The notes under the pieces are model-generated. The model made no database searches. It was not told where the DNA came from and saw only the letters and a list, made by a program, of their open reading frames with translations. From NCBI RefSeq assembly GCF_020483305.1, contig NZ_JACWAB010000001.1, forward strand, positions 248,001 through 312,000: DNA of 64,000 nucleotides. The letters are read 5' to 3'. The translations under genes and the position numbers were made by a program. Each line of letters starts with the position of its first letter. Within the stretch, counting starts at the first letter, position 1. This document shows positions 7,879-15,869 of this stretch, one piece after another. The stretch is from Arthrobacter sp. UM1. Its GTDB lineage: Bacteria; Actinomycetota; Actinomycetes; Actinomycetales; Micrococcaceae.

Positions 7879-8670
7879 TCAGGGCACCTGATACCCCGCG
7901 TCCCTCGCGTCCGTGACGAGCATGTGGCCGGGGGCGTGGGCGATGGCAAGCGGCGGCCGGGACTCCCGGACCGCCGCTTGCGGCGTCACGCCGCAGGCCC
8001 AGAAGACCGGGATCGTGCCGGCGGGGATCTCCACGGGGTCCCCGAAGTCCGGTGCGGAGAGGTCCGTGATCCCGAGCTCCTCCGGGGCGCCCACGTGGAC
8101 CGGGGCGCCGTGGACGGCGGGGTAGCGGGAGGTGATGCGGACGGCGTCGGCCACCTGATGGGCGGGGATGGGCCGCATGGAGACTACGAGGGGGCCGCTC
8201 ATGCGGCCTGCGCTCTCGCAGCGGCGGTTCGTGACGAACATCGGGACGTTGACGTCCTGCTCGATGTGCGCGATCCGGATGCCCTCCTCGATGAGCGCCC
8301 GCTCGAAGGTGAAGGAGCAGCCGATGATGAAGGTGACGAGGTCGTCCCGCCAGCGCTCCGTGATGTCCGTGGGGGTGTCCACCGCCTCGCCGTCCTCGTA
8401 GACGACGTAGCGGGGGAGGTCCGTGCGGATGTCTCCTCCGGCGAGGAGCGGGCCCTCGGTCTCGCCGGCGTCGAGGACGCCGAGGACGGGGCACGGCTTG
8501 GGGTTGCGCTGCGCGAAGAGCAGCACGTCGAAGGCGTAGTCCTTCGGGACGATGATGAGATTCGCCTGAGCGAACCCGTCTGAGACGCCGGCTGTGGGAC
8601 GGGCGAGGCCGCCGCGGAACGCGCGGCGGGCCTCGCCCGGAGTCCAGAGGCGCGGTGCGCCGTCGTGCAT
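7879..8670 (-). CDS. DUF1445 putative hydro-lyase / D-glutamate cyclase family (YcsI-like)
   Basis: A 263-residue protein of the DUF1445 family. Recognisable segments include the N-terminal [11 protein letters not shown] and [14 protein letters not shown], then [28 protein letters not shown], and the C-terminal [11 protein letters not shown] and [10 protein letters not shown]. Family knowledge: eukaryotic relatives act as D-glutamate cyclases making 5-oxo-D-proline, and Bacillus subtilis ycsI stands beside ycsG, an Nramp-like gene. The same pairing occurs here: its ATG overlaps the transporter stop as TGATG, so the two are translationally coupled. The exact substrate is not shown by the sequence. 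Confidence 0.85.
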   Translation of the reverse strand: MHDGAPRLWTPGEARRAFRGGLARPTAGVSDGFAQANLIIVPKDYAFDVLLFAQRNPKPCPVLGVLDAGETEGPLLAGGDIRTDLPRYVVYEDGEAVDTPTDITERWRDDLVTFIIGCSFTFERALIEEGIRIAHIEQDVNVPMFVTNRRCESAGRMSGPLVVSMRPIPAHQVADAVRITSRYPAVHGAPVHVGAPEELGITDLSAPDFGDPVEIPAGTIPVFWACGVTPQAAVRESRPPLAIAHAPGHMLVTDARDAGYQVP

Positions 8671-9968
8671 CAGGACCAGAGCTTCCCGAGGCCGGCGAGA
8701 GAGTTCCAGCCGAGGTAGAGCGTCAGGAGCCAGGCGAGGACGCCGATGACGAGCAGCCACTTCGGGTAGCGGTAGCCCTGCATGAGGTCCCGGCGGCGCC
8801 ACGCCACGAAGAGCAGCACGGCGAAGCCCACCGGGAGGATGAGGCCGTTGAACGCGCCCGCGAAGACGAGCAGCTGCTGCGGCGCCTTGCCGAGCACCAC
8901 GAACAGCACCGCGCAGACCGCGATGAAGCCGATGGTGAGGAGGTTGCGCGTGCGGACCTTTCCGTCCGCCTTCGTGATGAAGGAGACGGAGGTGTACGCG
9001 GCGCCGACGACGGAGGTGAGCGCGGCCGCCCAGAGCACGATGCCGAACATGCGGACGCCGATCTCGCCGGCCGCGTGGCCGAACGCCTCGGCGGCGAGGT
9101 TGCTGCTCGTGAGCGCGACGCCGCCGGCGACGACGCCGAGGATCGCGAGGAAGAGGAGCACGCGCATGACGCCCGTGACGATGATGCCGAGGACCGAGGA
9201 GCGGGTGATCTCCTTGACGCGCTCCTCGCCGCGGATGCCGGAGTCGATCATGCGGTGGGCGCCGGCGTAGGTGATGTAGCCGCCCACGGTGCCGCCGATG
9301 AGCGTGGTGATGACGAGGAAGTCCACCTTGTCCGGCATGACGGTGTTCTTGAGGGCGTCGCCGACAGGCGGTGCGGCCTGGACCGCCACGTAGAGCATGA
9401 GGAGGATCATGACCGCGCCGAGGAGCACCACGATGCGGTCGAGCGCCATGCCGGCGCGCTTGGACAGGAAGATGAGGATGGCGATGACGGCGGAGATCGC
9501 GCCGCCGATGGTCGGGTCGACGCCGAGCATGGCGTTGAGGCCGAGGCCGGTGCCGGCGATGTTGCCGATGTTGAAGACCATGCCGCCGACGAAGACGAGG
9601 AACGCGAGGAACCAGCCGAGGCCCGGGAGGACGGTGTTGGCCAGGTCCTGCGCGCGCATGCCCGTGACGCCGATGACGCGCCACACGTTCAGCTGGACGG
9701 CGATGTCCACGAGGATCGAGATGAGGATCGCGAACGCGAACGCCGCGCCCATCTGGACGGTGAAGACGGTGGTCTGGGTGATGAAGCCGGGGCCGATGGC
9801 GCTGGTGGCCATGAGGAACATGGCACCGAGCAGGGCGGTCTTGCGGTGCTTGGCCGCATCGGGGAGCTCGGCGGCCTCGGCGTGCTGGGGACGGTCGACG
9901 ACGTGCGAACCGGCCGCGTCATTGCGGGCGTGCTCGTCGCGCGAGTGTGAAGTGGGAGACGTAGGCAT
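8670..9968 (-). CDS. Nramp-family (YcsG-like) membrane transporter
   Basis: A 432-residue protein with about 11 membrane helices and the Nramp fold. The N-terminal helix reads [10 protein letters not shown] where metal-transporting Nramp proteins have a DPGN-type motif, so divalent-metal transport is doubtful. Helix 4 contains [13 protein letters not shown] chose ATG 9968 because TATGAT lies exactly 7 nt upstream and no Shine-Dalgarno exists for any candidate start. An alternative ATG at 9980 would overlap the -10 box. It is coupled to the DUF1445 gene, as in Bacillus ycsG-ycsI; uptake of an organic acid or amino-acid derivative used by DUF1445 is a reasonable inference. Confidence 0.88.
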   Translation of the reverse strand: MPTSPTSHSRDEHARNDAAGSHVVDRPQHAEAAELPDAAKHRKTALLGAMFLMATSAIGPGFITQTTVFTVQMGAAFAFAILISILVDIAVQLNVWRVIGVTGMRAQDLANTVLPGLGWFLAFLVFVGGMVFNIGNIAGTGLGLNAMLGVDPTIGGAISAVIAILIFLSKRAGMALDRIVVLLGAVMILLMLYVAVQAAPPVGDALKNTVMPDKVDFLVITTLIGGTVGGYITYAGAHRMIDSGIRGEERVKEITRSSVLGIIVTGVMRVLLFLAILGVVAGGVALTSSNLAAEAFGHAAGEIGVRMFGIVLWAAALTSVVGAAYTSVSFITKADGKVRTRNLLTIGFIAVCAVLFVVLGKAPQQLLVFAGAFNGLILPVGFAVLLFVAWRRRDLMQGYRYPKWLLVIGVLAWLLTLYLGWNSLAGLGKLWS

Positions 9969-9975
9969 GCGCCCA

Positions 9976-10005
9976 ATCATAGGGGTCAGTGACCCCCGCC
10001 ACCAA
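9976..10005 (-). promoter_or_regulatory. Promoter with palindromic operator for the Nramp-DUF1445 pair
   Basis: On the minus strand: -35 TTGGTG (10005-10000), an 18-nt spacer, and -10 TATGAT (9981-9976), which ends 7 nt before ATG 9968. The spacer contains the perfect dyad GGGGTCA-C-TGACCCC (9982-9996). A repressor bound there would block RNA polymerase directly; no cognate regulator is adjacent. Confidence 0.6.
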
Positions 10006-10128
10006 CCTGGTTCCCTGAGGGGTCGAAGACCGGTCCTGAGGCGAGGGCTCAGGGGAGTGGGGGAGTCCGGGATCACGCGGATCTGAGGCCGCGGAGAGGC
10101 TCGTGCAGTCTGAAAGCCGAGTGGTCAG

Positions 10129-10155
10129 TTGAATTTAGGGCACCGTTTTTATAAA
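10129..10155 (+). promoter_or_regulatory. Possible promoter before the amidohydrolase-like gene
   Basis: TTGAAT (10129-10134) and TATAAA (10150-10155) lie in a strikingly AT-rich patch, with a short 15-nt spacer. Transcription would start near 10162, giving a leader of about 48 nt with a Shine-Dalgarno before GTG 10210. Confidence 0.45.
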
Positions 10156-10209
10156 GTATATGACGTAACACAGTACGACTGCCCCCGGTCACAACGAGAA
10201 GGAACGAAA

Positions 10210-10956
10210 GTGAGAACCGCCAACATCCCCGGCCATCAGCACATCCCCGCTGGCATGTCAGTCAACGATCTTCCCTTCCGGAGCCAGCCGGTGCGGACGA
10301 TCGCCCTCGGCAGCCTGCCCGCCATGCCGCCCGACGATGTGTGGGACAAAAAAGAGGCGGCCTCGGACGTCCTCTGGATCAGCGTCCGGGAGGAGGCGGA
10401 CGGGTTCTTCGCTGTCGAGGAGAACGCCCGGTGGCTCGCCGAGGTGCTCCGGCTGCGCGTCCCCGTGGAGATCTCGGTGAGCTGGCCCCAGCTGTTCGAC
10501 CTCGCCGACGTGCTCGGCCGGCTCAGCTCTGAACTGGTGGACGCCCCCATTGTCGTCAGCCCCCGCGGCGGCATGCCCATGCTCCACCCGCTCAGCGAGT
10601 GCAGCGCCGTCCGCTGGCGCCTCTGCACGGCGGAGCTCGCCCGCGTCCCCGCCGTGTTCATCAAGCTGAGCGGCATGTACGACGCCTGCGCGGACGGGCT
10701 CGCCTTCCGTCGCGTCCGGCTCCGTGCCCGCCCCTACATCCGCGCCGTCATGCGCACGTTCGGAGCGGAGCGCTGCATCATGGGCCTGCCGCGGCAGGGC
10801 GCTGAGCTTCAGAGCGCTGAGGAGCGCGAGGCCTGGGTGGAGGACATCCTGGCGTCCATCGACCTCGTCTGCGCGGAGGGCTCTTTCGGGGATCGCACGG
10901 CCGACGACGTCACGGACCTCATGTTCCGCGGCAACGCGAAGTGGGTTTACGGCTGA
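10210..10956 (+). CDS. Divergent amidohydrolase-2-like protein, catalytic motifs apparently lost
   Basis: A 248-residue protein. The start is GTG 10210, supported by GAAGGAAC 6 nt upstream. The second half resembles the C-terminal part of TIM-barrel amidohydrolase-2 proteins: VFIKLSGMYDAC, then PYIRAVMRTFGAERCIMG, and the end RGNAKWVYG, which matches the usual GNA..lY ending. The normal GSDWP catalytic motif is replaced by MGLPRQ, and the N-terminal HxH appears only as GHQHIPAG without a following histidine-rich strand. I therefore suspect a non-catalytic or re-purposed member. It is a single gene with its own AT-rich promoter. Confidence 0.6.
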   Translation: MRTANIPGHQHIPAGMSVNDLPFRSQPVRTIALGSLPAMPPDDVWDKKEAASDVLWISVREEADGFFAVEENARWLAEVLRLRVPVEISVSWPQLFDLADVLGRLSSELVDAPIVVSPRGGMPMLHPLSECSAVRWRLCTAELARVPAVFIKLSGMYDACADGLAFRRVRLRARPYIRAVMRTFGAERCIMGLPRQGAELQSAEEREAWVEDILASIDLVCAEGSFGDRTADDVTDLMFRGNAKWVYG

Positions 10957-11067
10957 CACTGTCTCTTCCTGGCTTTGTTCGAACGTGCCTGCTGCGTGGG
11001 GGCGCTGCTGATGGCGGCGTCCCGCGTGGCGGCCTGAGCAGCAGTCAGGAGAGCGGTGCCCGCGGAT

Positions 11068-11097
11068 TTGCGCTGCGAGGACTGGGGCGACTAGCCT
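11068..11097 (+). promoter_or_regulatory. Promoter of tRNA-Ala(CGC)
   Basis: TTGCGC (11068-11073) and TAGCCT (11092-11097) with an 18-nt spacer; start expected near 11104, about 22 nt before the tRNA. Confidence 0.55.
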
Positions 11098-11125
11098 GGT
11101 GATGTTCAGCCGTTGCGGCGGCTGA

Positions 11126-11198
11126 GGGGCTATAGCTCAGTTGGTAGAGCGCTTCGTTCGCATCGAAGAGGTCAGGAGTTCGATTCTCCTTAGCTCCA
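11126..11198 (+). tRNA. tRNA-Ala (anticodon CGC)
   Basis: A 73-nt cloverleaf: acceptor arms GGGGCTA and TAGCTCC, D-arm AGCTCAGTTGGTAGAGC, anticodon stem CTTCG/CGAAG with loop TTCGCAT giving anticodon CGC, and T-arm around AGTTCGATT. Discriminator A; CCA is not encoded. It reads the GCG codon. A terminator follows within 20 nt. Confidence 0.95.
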
Positions 11199-11217
11199 CT
11201 CGCATCACACAGACGAG

Positions 11218-11257
11218 AACCCCGGTTCCTGCGCATTGAACGCAGGGCCGGGGTTTT
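11218..11257 (+). terminator. Intrinsic terminator of tRNA-Ala(CGC)
   Basis: AACCCCGG and CCTGCG pair with CGCAGG and CCGGGGTT around the loop CATTGAA, followed by a T-rich tail. Confidence 0.85.
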
Positions 11258-11408
11258 CTCATGCCCCATTCCTTTTCCGGGGGGTGCAGTCTGCACCGAA
11301 CAGGCGTTCCCTGACCCGCCTTCCAGAAGTGCGTGGCATCACCCTGTGGTCCGACCATCGGTCTATACTTGACTCTGATTCTCAACGCCTCGTGGAAGCC
11401 CGTTTGCC

Positions 11409-12110
11409 ATGACCGCTGTCAGCCCCGCCGCCCGCCTCGTGCGCGGCACCCTGGCTGCAGCCGTCAGCACCCTTGCGGCCTCCGCCTCCCACGGCATGGC
11501 GGACGGGGCCGCGCTCTTCACGCTCGGCACCCTCGTGGCCCTCTGCCTCGCCACGCCGTTCTGTGTGGCGTTGGCCGGCCGTGAGCTCTCGCTCCGGCGT
11601 CTCAGCGTGGCCGTCATCCTCAGCCAGACCGCCTTCCACGGGCTGTTCCGCCTCCTCGGCCACGGGCCGCACCCGGCCCACGGTGCACACGGCGCCCACG
11701 CTCCGCACGCGGCCCACGCGGCCCACGCCGCCCACACCCCCGAGGCCGCCGGATCCCATCTCTCGCTCCACGCCGGCCATAACGCCTCGATCCCGCTGCC
11801 CGAGGCTGGCACCGGGGCCATGGAGCACCACTCCCTGTTCTTCGACGGCAACGCGAGCATGGCGCTCAGTCACCTCGCAGCCGCCCTGGCCACCATCGCG
11901 GTCCTGCGCCAGGGGGAGCAGGCACTGGCCCTCGTCTGGCGCCTGCTCGCCCTCGTCCTTCCTGCGCTTCCGGTGGCGCCGCGCGCCGTTGTCGTCGGGC
12001 CGCAGTCTGCGCGACCCGTGCATTTCTCGCCCCAGCCGCTCACGGACCTGGGGCTGGTCCTCTCGGGAGTCGGGCGGCGGGCGCCGCCGCTCATCGCCGC
12101 GGCAGTGTGA
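11409..12110 (+). CDS. His-rich integral membrane protein, possibly metal-related
   Basis: A 233-residue membrane protein without an assigned function. Hydrophobic segments lie near residues 12-30, 36-54 and 62-76 and again after residue 155. Between residues about 84 and 140 lies a histidine-rich stretch with repeated AHAAHAAH and GAHGAHAPH units, which could bind Cu, Zn or Ni. The segment CVALAGRELSLRRLSVAVILSQ recalls conserved actinobacterial membrane proteins found beside copper-handling genes. It precedes a PepSY protein that also has a His-rich loop. No clear Shine-Dalgarno precedes ATG 11409. Confidence 0.7.
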   Translation: MTAVSPAARLVRGTLAAAVSTLAASASHGMADGAALFTLGTLVALCLATPFCVALAGRELSLRRLSVAVILSQTAFHGLFRLLGHGPHPAHGAHGAHAPHAAHAAHAAHTPEAAGSHLSLHAGHNASIPLPEAGTGAMEHHSLFFDGNASMALSHLAAALATIAVLRQGEQALALVWRLLALVLPALPVAPRAVVVGPQSARPVHFSPQPLTDLGLVLSGVGRRAPPLIAAAV

Positions 12111-12432
12111 CCCTGCGCCTCGCATCGCCCTCCGCATCAGCGGCCTCGAGCCCACGTCATCGGACGCGGGCCGACGCGAGCTGACCCCGGGAAGGCGAGG
12201 GGCGCTCCGCCGTCGTGCCGTGACGCACTCCACCAGAGCGCCCACGGGCCCTGACGGCCGCGCGAGGACTCCCGCCGCGCCTCACACTCGCCGCTCTCTC
12301 GCGGACGCCGAACCGAAGGCGTCCTGTTCACCGTTTCCACGGCCGCCCGGTCCGCACCCCAGTGCGCGCCGGATGCCCGGCCGTGCCCTCGGGCGCGCAC
12401 ACCCGCCCGGGGCCGCAGAGAGAGAACCAACC
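12111..12432 (+). other. 322-nt gene-free gap between the His-rich and PepSY genes
   Basis: I see no supported gene. The gap contains one clear hairpin, GGACGCC (12303-12309) with GGCGTCC (12318-12324) around GAACCGAA. It has no T run, so it is a weak terminator candidate or a leader structure. GC content stays high throughout. Confidence 0.4.
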
Positions 12433-13971
12433 ATGAGCACTCAGACTCAACCGGACCTGTCGGCGCAGACGCCGCAGGCCACACCGCCCAGGACGGGCTC
12501 GCGGGCCGCGTCCTCGTCCAACGCCTTCCTCCAGCTGCTGCGCAGGCTCCACTTCTATGTGGGGATCTTCGTGGGGCCGTTCCTGTTCATCGCCGCGCTG
12601 ACGGGGGTGGCGTACGCGATCGCGCCCGCGGTGGAGACGCAGCTGCACAAGCACGAGCTCACCGCCGCCTCGCCCGCGCAGACCGTCTCGCTCGACGAGC
12701 AGGTCAAGGTGGCGCAGAAGAAGCAGCCCGGACTCGACGTCTCCGGCGTCATCCCGGGGGAGGGCGGCGCCTCGACGCGCGTCCTCTTCAAGGACCCCGG
12801 CCAGCCCTCGGCGAGCTACCGGCCCACGGTCTTCGTGGACCCGTCCAACGGCGACGTCCGCGGCGAGACCGTCCTCTACGGCAGCAGCCTCGCGTTCCCG
12901 GAGCGGACGTGGCTGTCCGTGCTGCACAAGCGCCTGCACCTTGGCGAGCCCGGTCGCGTCTACTCGGAGCTGGCCGCCGCATGGCTCGGGCCGGTGACCA
13001 TCGCGGGCCTCATCCTCTGGTGGAAGCGGCGCAAGAGCGGCGCGCACAAGGCCACCTCCCCGTGGGCCAAGACGACGCGCAACCACTCCACCGTCGGCGT
13101 GGTCATGGCGCTCGGCTTCCTCTTCCTCTCCGCCACGGGCCTGACCTGGTCCGCCTACACGGGTGCGAACGTCAAGGACGTCCGCACGGCGCTCTCGTGG
13201 ACGACTCCCAAGGTGGACGCCTCGCTGGGCGCCGGCGCCGCGGCCTCCGGCGAGGGCGGGGAGCACGCGGAGCACGGCGGCTCGGGATCGTCCGGGTCCT
13301 CCGGAAGCGGTTCGTCCGGGGCCGGTTCGGCGCACTCCGGCCATGCGGGCCACGAGGGGCACGCGGGGCATGAGGGCCACGGCCCGGCGAGCACCGCCGT
13401 CGTCGGCACGTTCGCGAAGGCGGCTGACGTGGCCCGGAACGTCGGCCTCGAAGGCCCCTTCGAGATCGCCCCGCCCACCGAGGGCAAGGGCTGGGCGGTC
13501 AAGGAGATCAGCCGCTCGTGGACGGTCGGCTCGGACGCGGTGGCGATCAGCCCCGCGACCGGCGACATCATCGACTCCGTGCCCTTCCGCAGCTTCCCGC
13601 TCATGGCCAAGCTGACCGACTGGGGCATCCGCCTGCACATGGGCTTCCTCTTCGGCCTGCCGAACCAGATCATCCTCGCGGCGATCTCGGGCGCGCTGGC
13701 CCTCGCGGTGGCGCTCGGCTACCGGATGTGGTGGATGCGGCGGCCGACCCGCGGCGCCTCCTTCCTGGGCGGCGGCCGCGCCCCGATCCGGGGATCGCTC
13801 CTGCGGCTCTTCCGCGCGCGACCCGTGACGACGACGGCGGTGGCCCTGCTCTGCGCCGTGTGGGCCGTGTTCGTGCCGCTGCTGGGCGTCAGTCTGGTGC
13901 TGTTCCTCGCCGTGGACGTGGTCCTCGGCTGGCGGCAGCGGCGGAGGGCGGAGGCTGCGCTGAACGGCTGA
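12433..13971 (+). CDS. PepSY-associated transmembrane protein with His/Gly/Ser-rich loop
   Basis: A 512-residue protein of the PepSY-TM family. The first helix is in LRRLHFYVGIFVGPFLFIAA (about residues 36-60), then an external region with the PepSY-like segment around VSLDEQVKVAQKKQ, helices near GPVTIAGLILWW and GVVMALGFLFLSATGLTWS, and C-terminal helices including ILAAISGALALAVALGYRMWW. Residues about 275-320 form a loop with several HAGHEGH units. Family members often sit in iron or copper reduction/uptake loci. The two His-rich proteins in a row suggest a shared metal role, which is inference. ATG 12433 is weakly supported by GAGAGA. Confidence 0.85.
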   Translation: MSTQTQPDLSAQTPQATPPRTGSRAASSSNAFLQLLRRLHFYVGIFVGPFLFIAALTGVAYAIAPAVETQLHKHELTAASPAQTVSLDEQVKVAQKKQPGLDVSGVIPGEGGASTRVLFKDPGQPSASYRPTVFVDPSNGDVRGETVLYGSSLAFPERTWLSVLHKRLHLGEPGRVYSELAAAWLGPVTIAGLILWWKRRKSGAHKATSPWAKTTRNHSTVGVVMALGFLFLSATGLTWSAYTGANVKDVRTALSWTTPKVDASLGAGAAASGEGGEHAEHGGSGSSGSSGSGSSGAGSAHSGHAGHEGHAGHEGHGPASTAVVGTFAKAADVARNVGLEGPFEIAPPTEGKGWAVKEISRSWTVGSDAVAISPATGDIIDSVPFRSFPLMAKLTDWGIRLHMGFLFGLPNQIILAAISGALALAVALGYRMWWMRRPTRGASFLGGGRAPIRGSLLRLFRARPVTTTAVALLCAVWAVFVPLLGVSLVLFLAVDVVLGWRQRRRAEAALNG

Positions 13972-14002
13972 CGGGGTGAACGGCTGACCCACACCGCTCA
14001 AG

Positions 14003-14050
14003 TGTTGCGACTCGGAGGAATGGCAGTGTTCATTCCTCCGAGTCGCAACA
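14003..14050. repeat. Long inverted repeat, copy 1 of a three-member hairpin family
   Basis: A perfect 20-bp stem: TGTTGCGACTCGGAGGAATG (14003-14022) and its complement (14031-14050) around an 8-nt loop. It lies after the PepSY gene and has no T tail. Two relatives sit at 14443-14500 and 15870-15927. Confidence 0.85.
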
Positions 14051-14229
14051 GTTAAGAGGGGCGTCTGCTCAGAGGGGGGGCTGCTCCGAGGGGGCGTCAC
14101 TGAGTGAGGGGGGGCATTTCAGGTCATCTCTCAGCGACAGGGCGGCCAAAGGCCTTTCACAGTGCGTCTGCCCAGGATGGAGCCAACGCAAAGAAAAGGC
14201 CCTGAGGGGTCCTAGCAGAGGAGAGCCCC

Positions 14230-14361
14230 ATGAACGTTTCCAGTGATTTTCTCGCCACAGCCGTCCCCGCCGTGAATGCGGTTCTGGGAGCGCTGTCCGC
14301 GCTGGCCGTCGTCGTCATGGCTGCGGGAACCGCGGCGACGACTGCGGCCTCCCGCCGCTGA
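14230..14361 (+). CDS. Small 43-residue hydrophobic protein
   Basis: A short reading frame that starts with ATG 14230 after a good GAGGAGAG Shine-Dalgarno. It encodes MNVSSDFLATAVPAVNAVLG, then a hydrophobic stretch (ALSALAVVVMAAG) and an Ala/Thr-rich end closing with SRR. One membrane helix is likely. It stands alone between two hairpin repeats and converges with the AAA ATPase gene. Function is unknown. The Shine-Dalgarno and the coherent helix make me think it is real, but homologues would have to confirm it. Confidence 0.5.
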   Translation: MNVSSDFLATAVPAVNAVLGALSALAVVVMAAGTAATTAASRR

Positions 14362-14442
14362 GCAGCGCCGCCGCCTCCGACCCCTCGCGCACGCCTCGCG
14401 CCGGCGCCCCGCTGGGCGGCGCCCCTCTGGCCGGCACCCCTC

Positions 14443-14500
14443 TCGTTTGTTGCAAGTTGGAGGAATACGCCCCCTCATTCCTCCAACTCGCAACAAACGA
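14443..14500. repeat. Long inverted repeat, copy 2 of the hairpin family
   Basis: 24-nt arms with a single mismatch (14443-14466 and 14477-14500) around a 10-nt loop. The core GTTGCAAGTTGGAGGAAT matches copy 3 with one change. It lies between the 43-codon gene and the 3' end of the AAA ATPase gene, without a T run. Confidence 0.85.
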
Positions 14501-14574
14501 ACCCGGGATGGGAGCGGGAGGGGGACGGGACTGCGAGCAGAAGGAGAATCGGATCCGGAAGAGCCGGGTCCCAA

Positions 14575-15300
14575 TCACTCCAGCAGGTGCTGAAGATAAC
14601 GCCCCGGCTCGGCGAGGTAGCGCTTCCAGTTCTGGACCAGTGCCAGCTCCTCCCAGGTGCGCTCCCTGAAACCCCATTCTCCGAATTCCAGAATGCGCGC
14701 GCCGGGATAGGACGCGAGGATCGGAGAGTGGGTGGCACAGAGGATCTGGCCCCCGTTGCGCGTGACCTCGCCGAACGTGGCGAGCAGCCGGAGAGAGGAC
14801 TGGAAGGAGAGGGCCGCCTCGGGCTCGTCCATGCAGTAGAAGCCGACGCTCGAGATGCGGTTCTCGATGAGGGCCGCGAAGGACTCGCCATGGCTCATCT
14901 CGTGGAATGGGGGCTCCGGCCGTGTGGGGCTCGGGGTGTCCGCGACGTACGAGTAGTAGGAGTGCATGGTCTCCGATCGCAGGAAGAAGCCGTAGCGCGG
15001 ACTTCCGATGCCGCGCCGCACGGCGAGCCACGAGCCGAGCGAGGACTCGGATCGGCGAACCGAGTTCCGGGAGTGATGGGTGCCGCCCTGTGCGTTCAGC
15101 CCGTACGCCTCGGCGACTGCCTCGACCACCGTGGACTTGCCGGACCCGTTCTCACCGACCAGGAAGGTGACCTCTGGATCCAGCTCCAGCCCCTCGGCCA
15201 GGAGAAGGGCGACGGCGGGAATGGAAGCCGGCCATTCGGTGCGCAGGCTGTCCGCGGCACTGGCTGCGTGGACGGAGAGCACAGGCGGCTGAGCGGACAT
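14575..15300 (-). CDS. AAA-family ATPase (predicted ABC-like ATPase)
   Basis: A 241-residue soluble ATPase. Walker A is GENGSGKST at residues 49-57; the signature-like MSHGES and Walker B FYCMDEPEAALS follow, then the switch histidine in CATHSPIL. This layout matches stand-alone ABC-like predicted ATPases rather than transporters; there is no membrane partner nearby. The role is unknown; relatives are found beside toxin-antitoxin or defence genes, but nothing here proves that. ATG 15300 is 7 nt from a TAGCCT box, so the message is probably leaderless. Confidence 0.85.
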   Translation of the reverse strand: MSAQPPVLSVHAASAADSLRTEWPASIPAVALLLAEGLELDPEVTFLVGENGSGKSTVVEAVAEAYGLNAQGGTHHSRNSVRRSESSLGSWLAVRRGIGSPRYGFFLRSETMHSYYSYVADTPSPTRPEPPFHEMSHGESFAALIENRISSVGFYCMDEPEAALSFQSSLRLLATFGEVTRNGGQILCATHSPILASYPGARILEFGEWGFRERTWEELALVQNWKRYLAEPGRYLQHLLE

Positions 15301-15307
15301 GGATCAG

Positions 15308-15313
15308 AGGCTA
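15308..15313 (-). promoter_or_regulatory. -10 box of a probable leaderless promoter (AAA ATPase)
   Basis: Minus-strand TAGCCT ends 7 nt before ATG 15300; there is no Shine-Dalgarno. Confidence 0.45.
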
Positions 15314-15361
15314 TCAATCGCTCGGAATGCCAGCGTCCCGGGTGCTTTCAGGTAGGTCGCC

Positions 15362-15376
15362 TAAGGTCAGACCTTA
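15362..15376. promoter_or_regulatory. Palindrome TAAGGT-CAG-ACCTTA
   Basis: A perfect 6-3-6 dyad in the gap between the divergent ATPase gene and the 15496 gene. It could be an operator. The spacing does not fit a classical DtxR/IdeR box. Confidence 0.35.
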
Positions 15377-15495
15377 CGCAGAACGCCGAAGCATGCCGAG
15401 CCATGCCGCGGCCATGCCGCGGACCCGCGCACCGAAACAGCGGGCCCACGCGCACTGCCCAGCACCACCCCGAGATCGACTCAGGAGAGCGAACG

Positions 15496-15795
15496 ATGAG
15501 CCAGACCTCCCCAGCCCGTGACGTCTACGAAGCCGCCGTGGAAGGCGCCCAGGCCGGACCGCTCCGCCGCGCCGCCGCATGGCTTGCCGGGGCCGTCGAG
15601 GTGGTGTTCGGCAGCGACGGCACGCTCTCGCGGAAGGCGGAGGTAGTGGTGCGCCGTCGGGGAGACGGGGCCGAGGTGCACCGCAACGGCGCCGTCTCCT
15701 TCGAGGAGGCGGAGTACGAGCTCGCCGGGTTCAAGGCGGACCTCGACTCGATGACGCAGGAGCAGTTCGAGCGGGAGCGCCTCGGCCGGCGCTGA
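15496..15795 (+). CDS. Small soluble protein, unknown function
   Basis: A 99-residue protein I cannot assign. It starts at ATG 15496 with AGGAG at 15483-15487. The N-terminal half is Ala-rich and helical (AAVEGAQAGPLRRAAAWLAG), the middle has short beta-like segments (KAEVVVRRRGDGAEVHRNG), and the end is acidic and helical (EEAEYELAGFKADLDSMTQE). No signal peptide or membrane helix. It is monocistronic and followed by hairpin copy 3. Confidence 0.65.
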   Translation: MSQTSPARDVYEAAVEGAQAGPLRRAAAWLAGAVEVVFGSDGTLSRKAEVVVRRRGDGAEVHRNGAVSFEEAEYELAGFKADLDSMTQEQFERERLGRR

Positions 15796-15869
15796 CCGGT
15801 CCCCGCCGCTCGTTTGCTTCCTTCGCGTTCAGCGTCTGGTTTTTCCTCCCGCCTCTGCTCTTTCCTCCC

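Noticed and set aside
8655-9950. 431-codon plus-strand frame opposite the Nramp gene
   Set aside because: Strongly Asp/Glu/Arg/His-biased shadow without any domain; the transporter has clear membrane helices and a promoter.
5334-11198. The two tRNA-Ala genes as integration sites flanking an island
   Set aside because: No direct repeat of a tRNA 3' end, no integrase and no phage genes in or beside the interval; the genes between are ordinary in composition.
11369-11385. Zur/Fur-like site TTGA-N9-TCAA before the His-rich membrane protein
   Set aside because: Only the outer four bases are symmetric; the inner part matches poorly, so it may be chance, although the metal context is tempting.
14166-14220. 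Small hairpin AGGCCCTGAGGGGTCCT before the 43-codon gene as a regulatory RNA
   Set aside because: The stem is short with mismatches and nothing else supports an RNA gene.
15350-15376. DtxR/IdeR iron box in front of the 15496 gene
   Set aside because: The dyad TAAGGT-CAG-ACCTTA has a 3-nt spacer, whereas iron boxes need 7 between AGGT and ACCT; there are no iron genes beside it.
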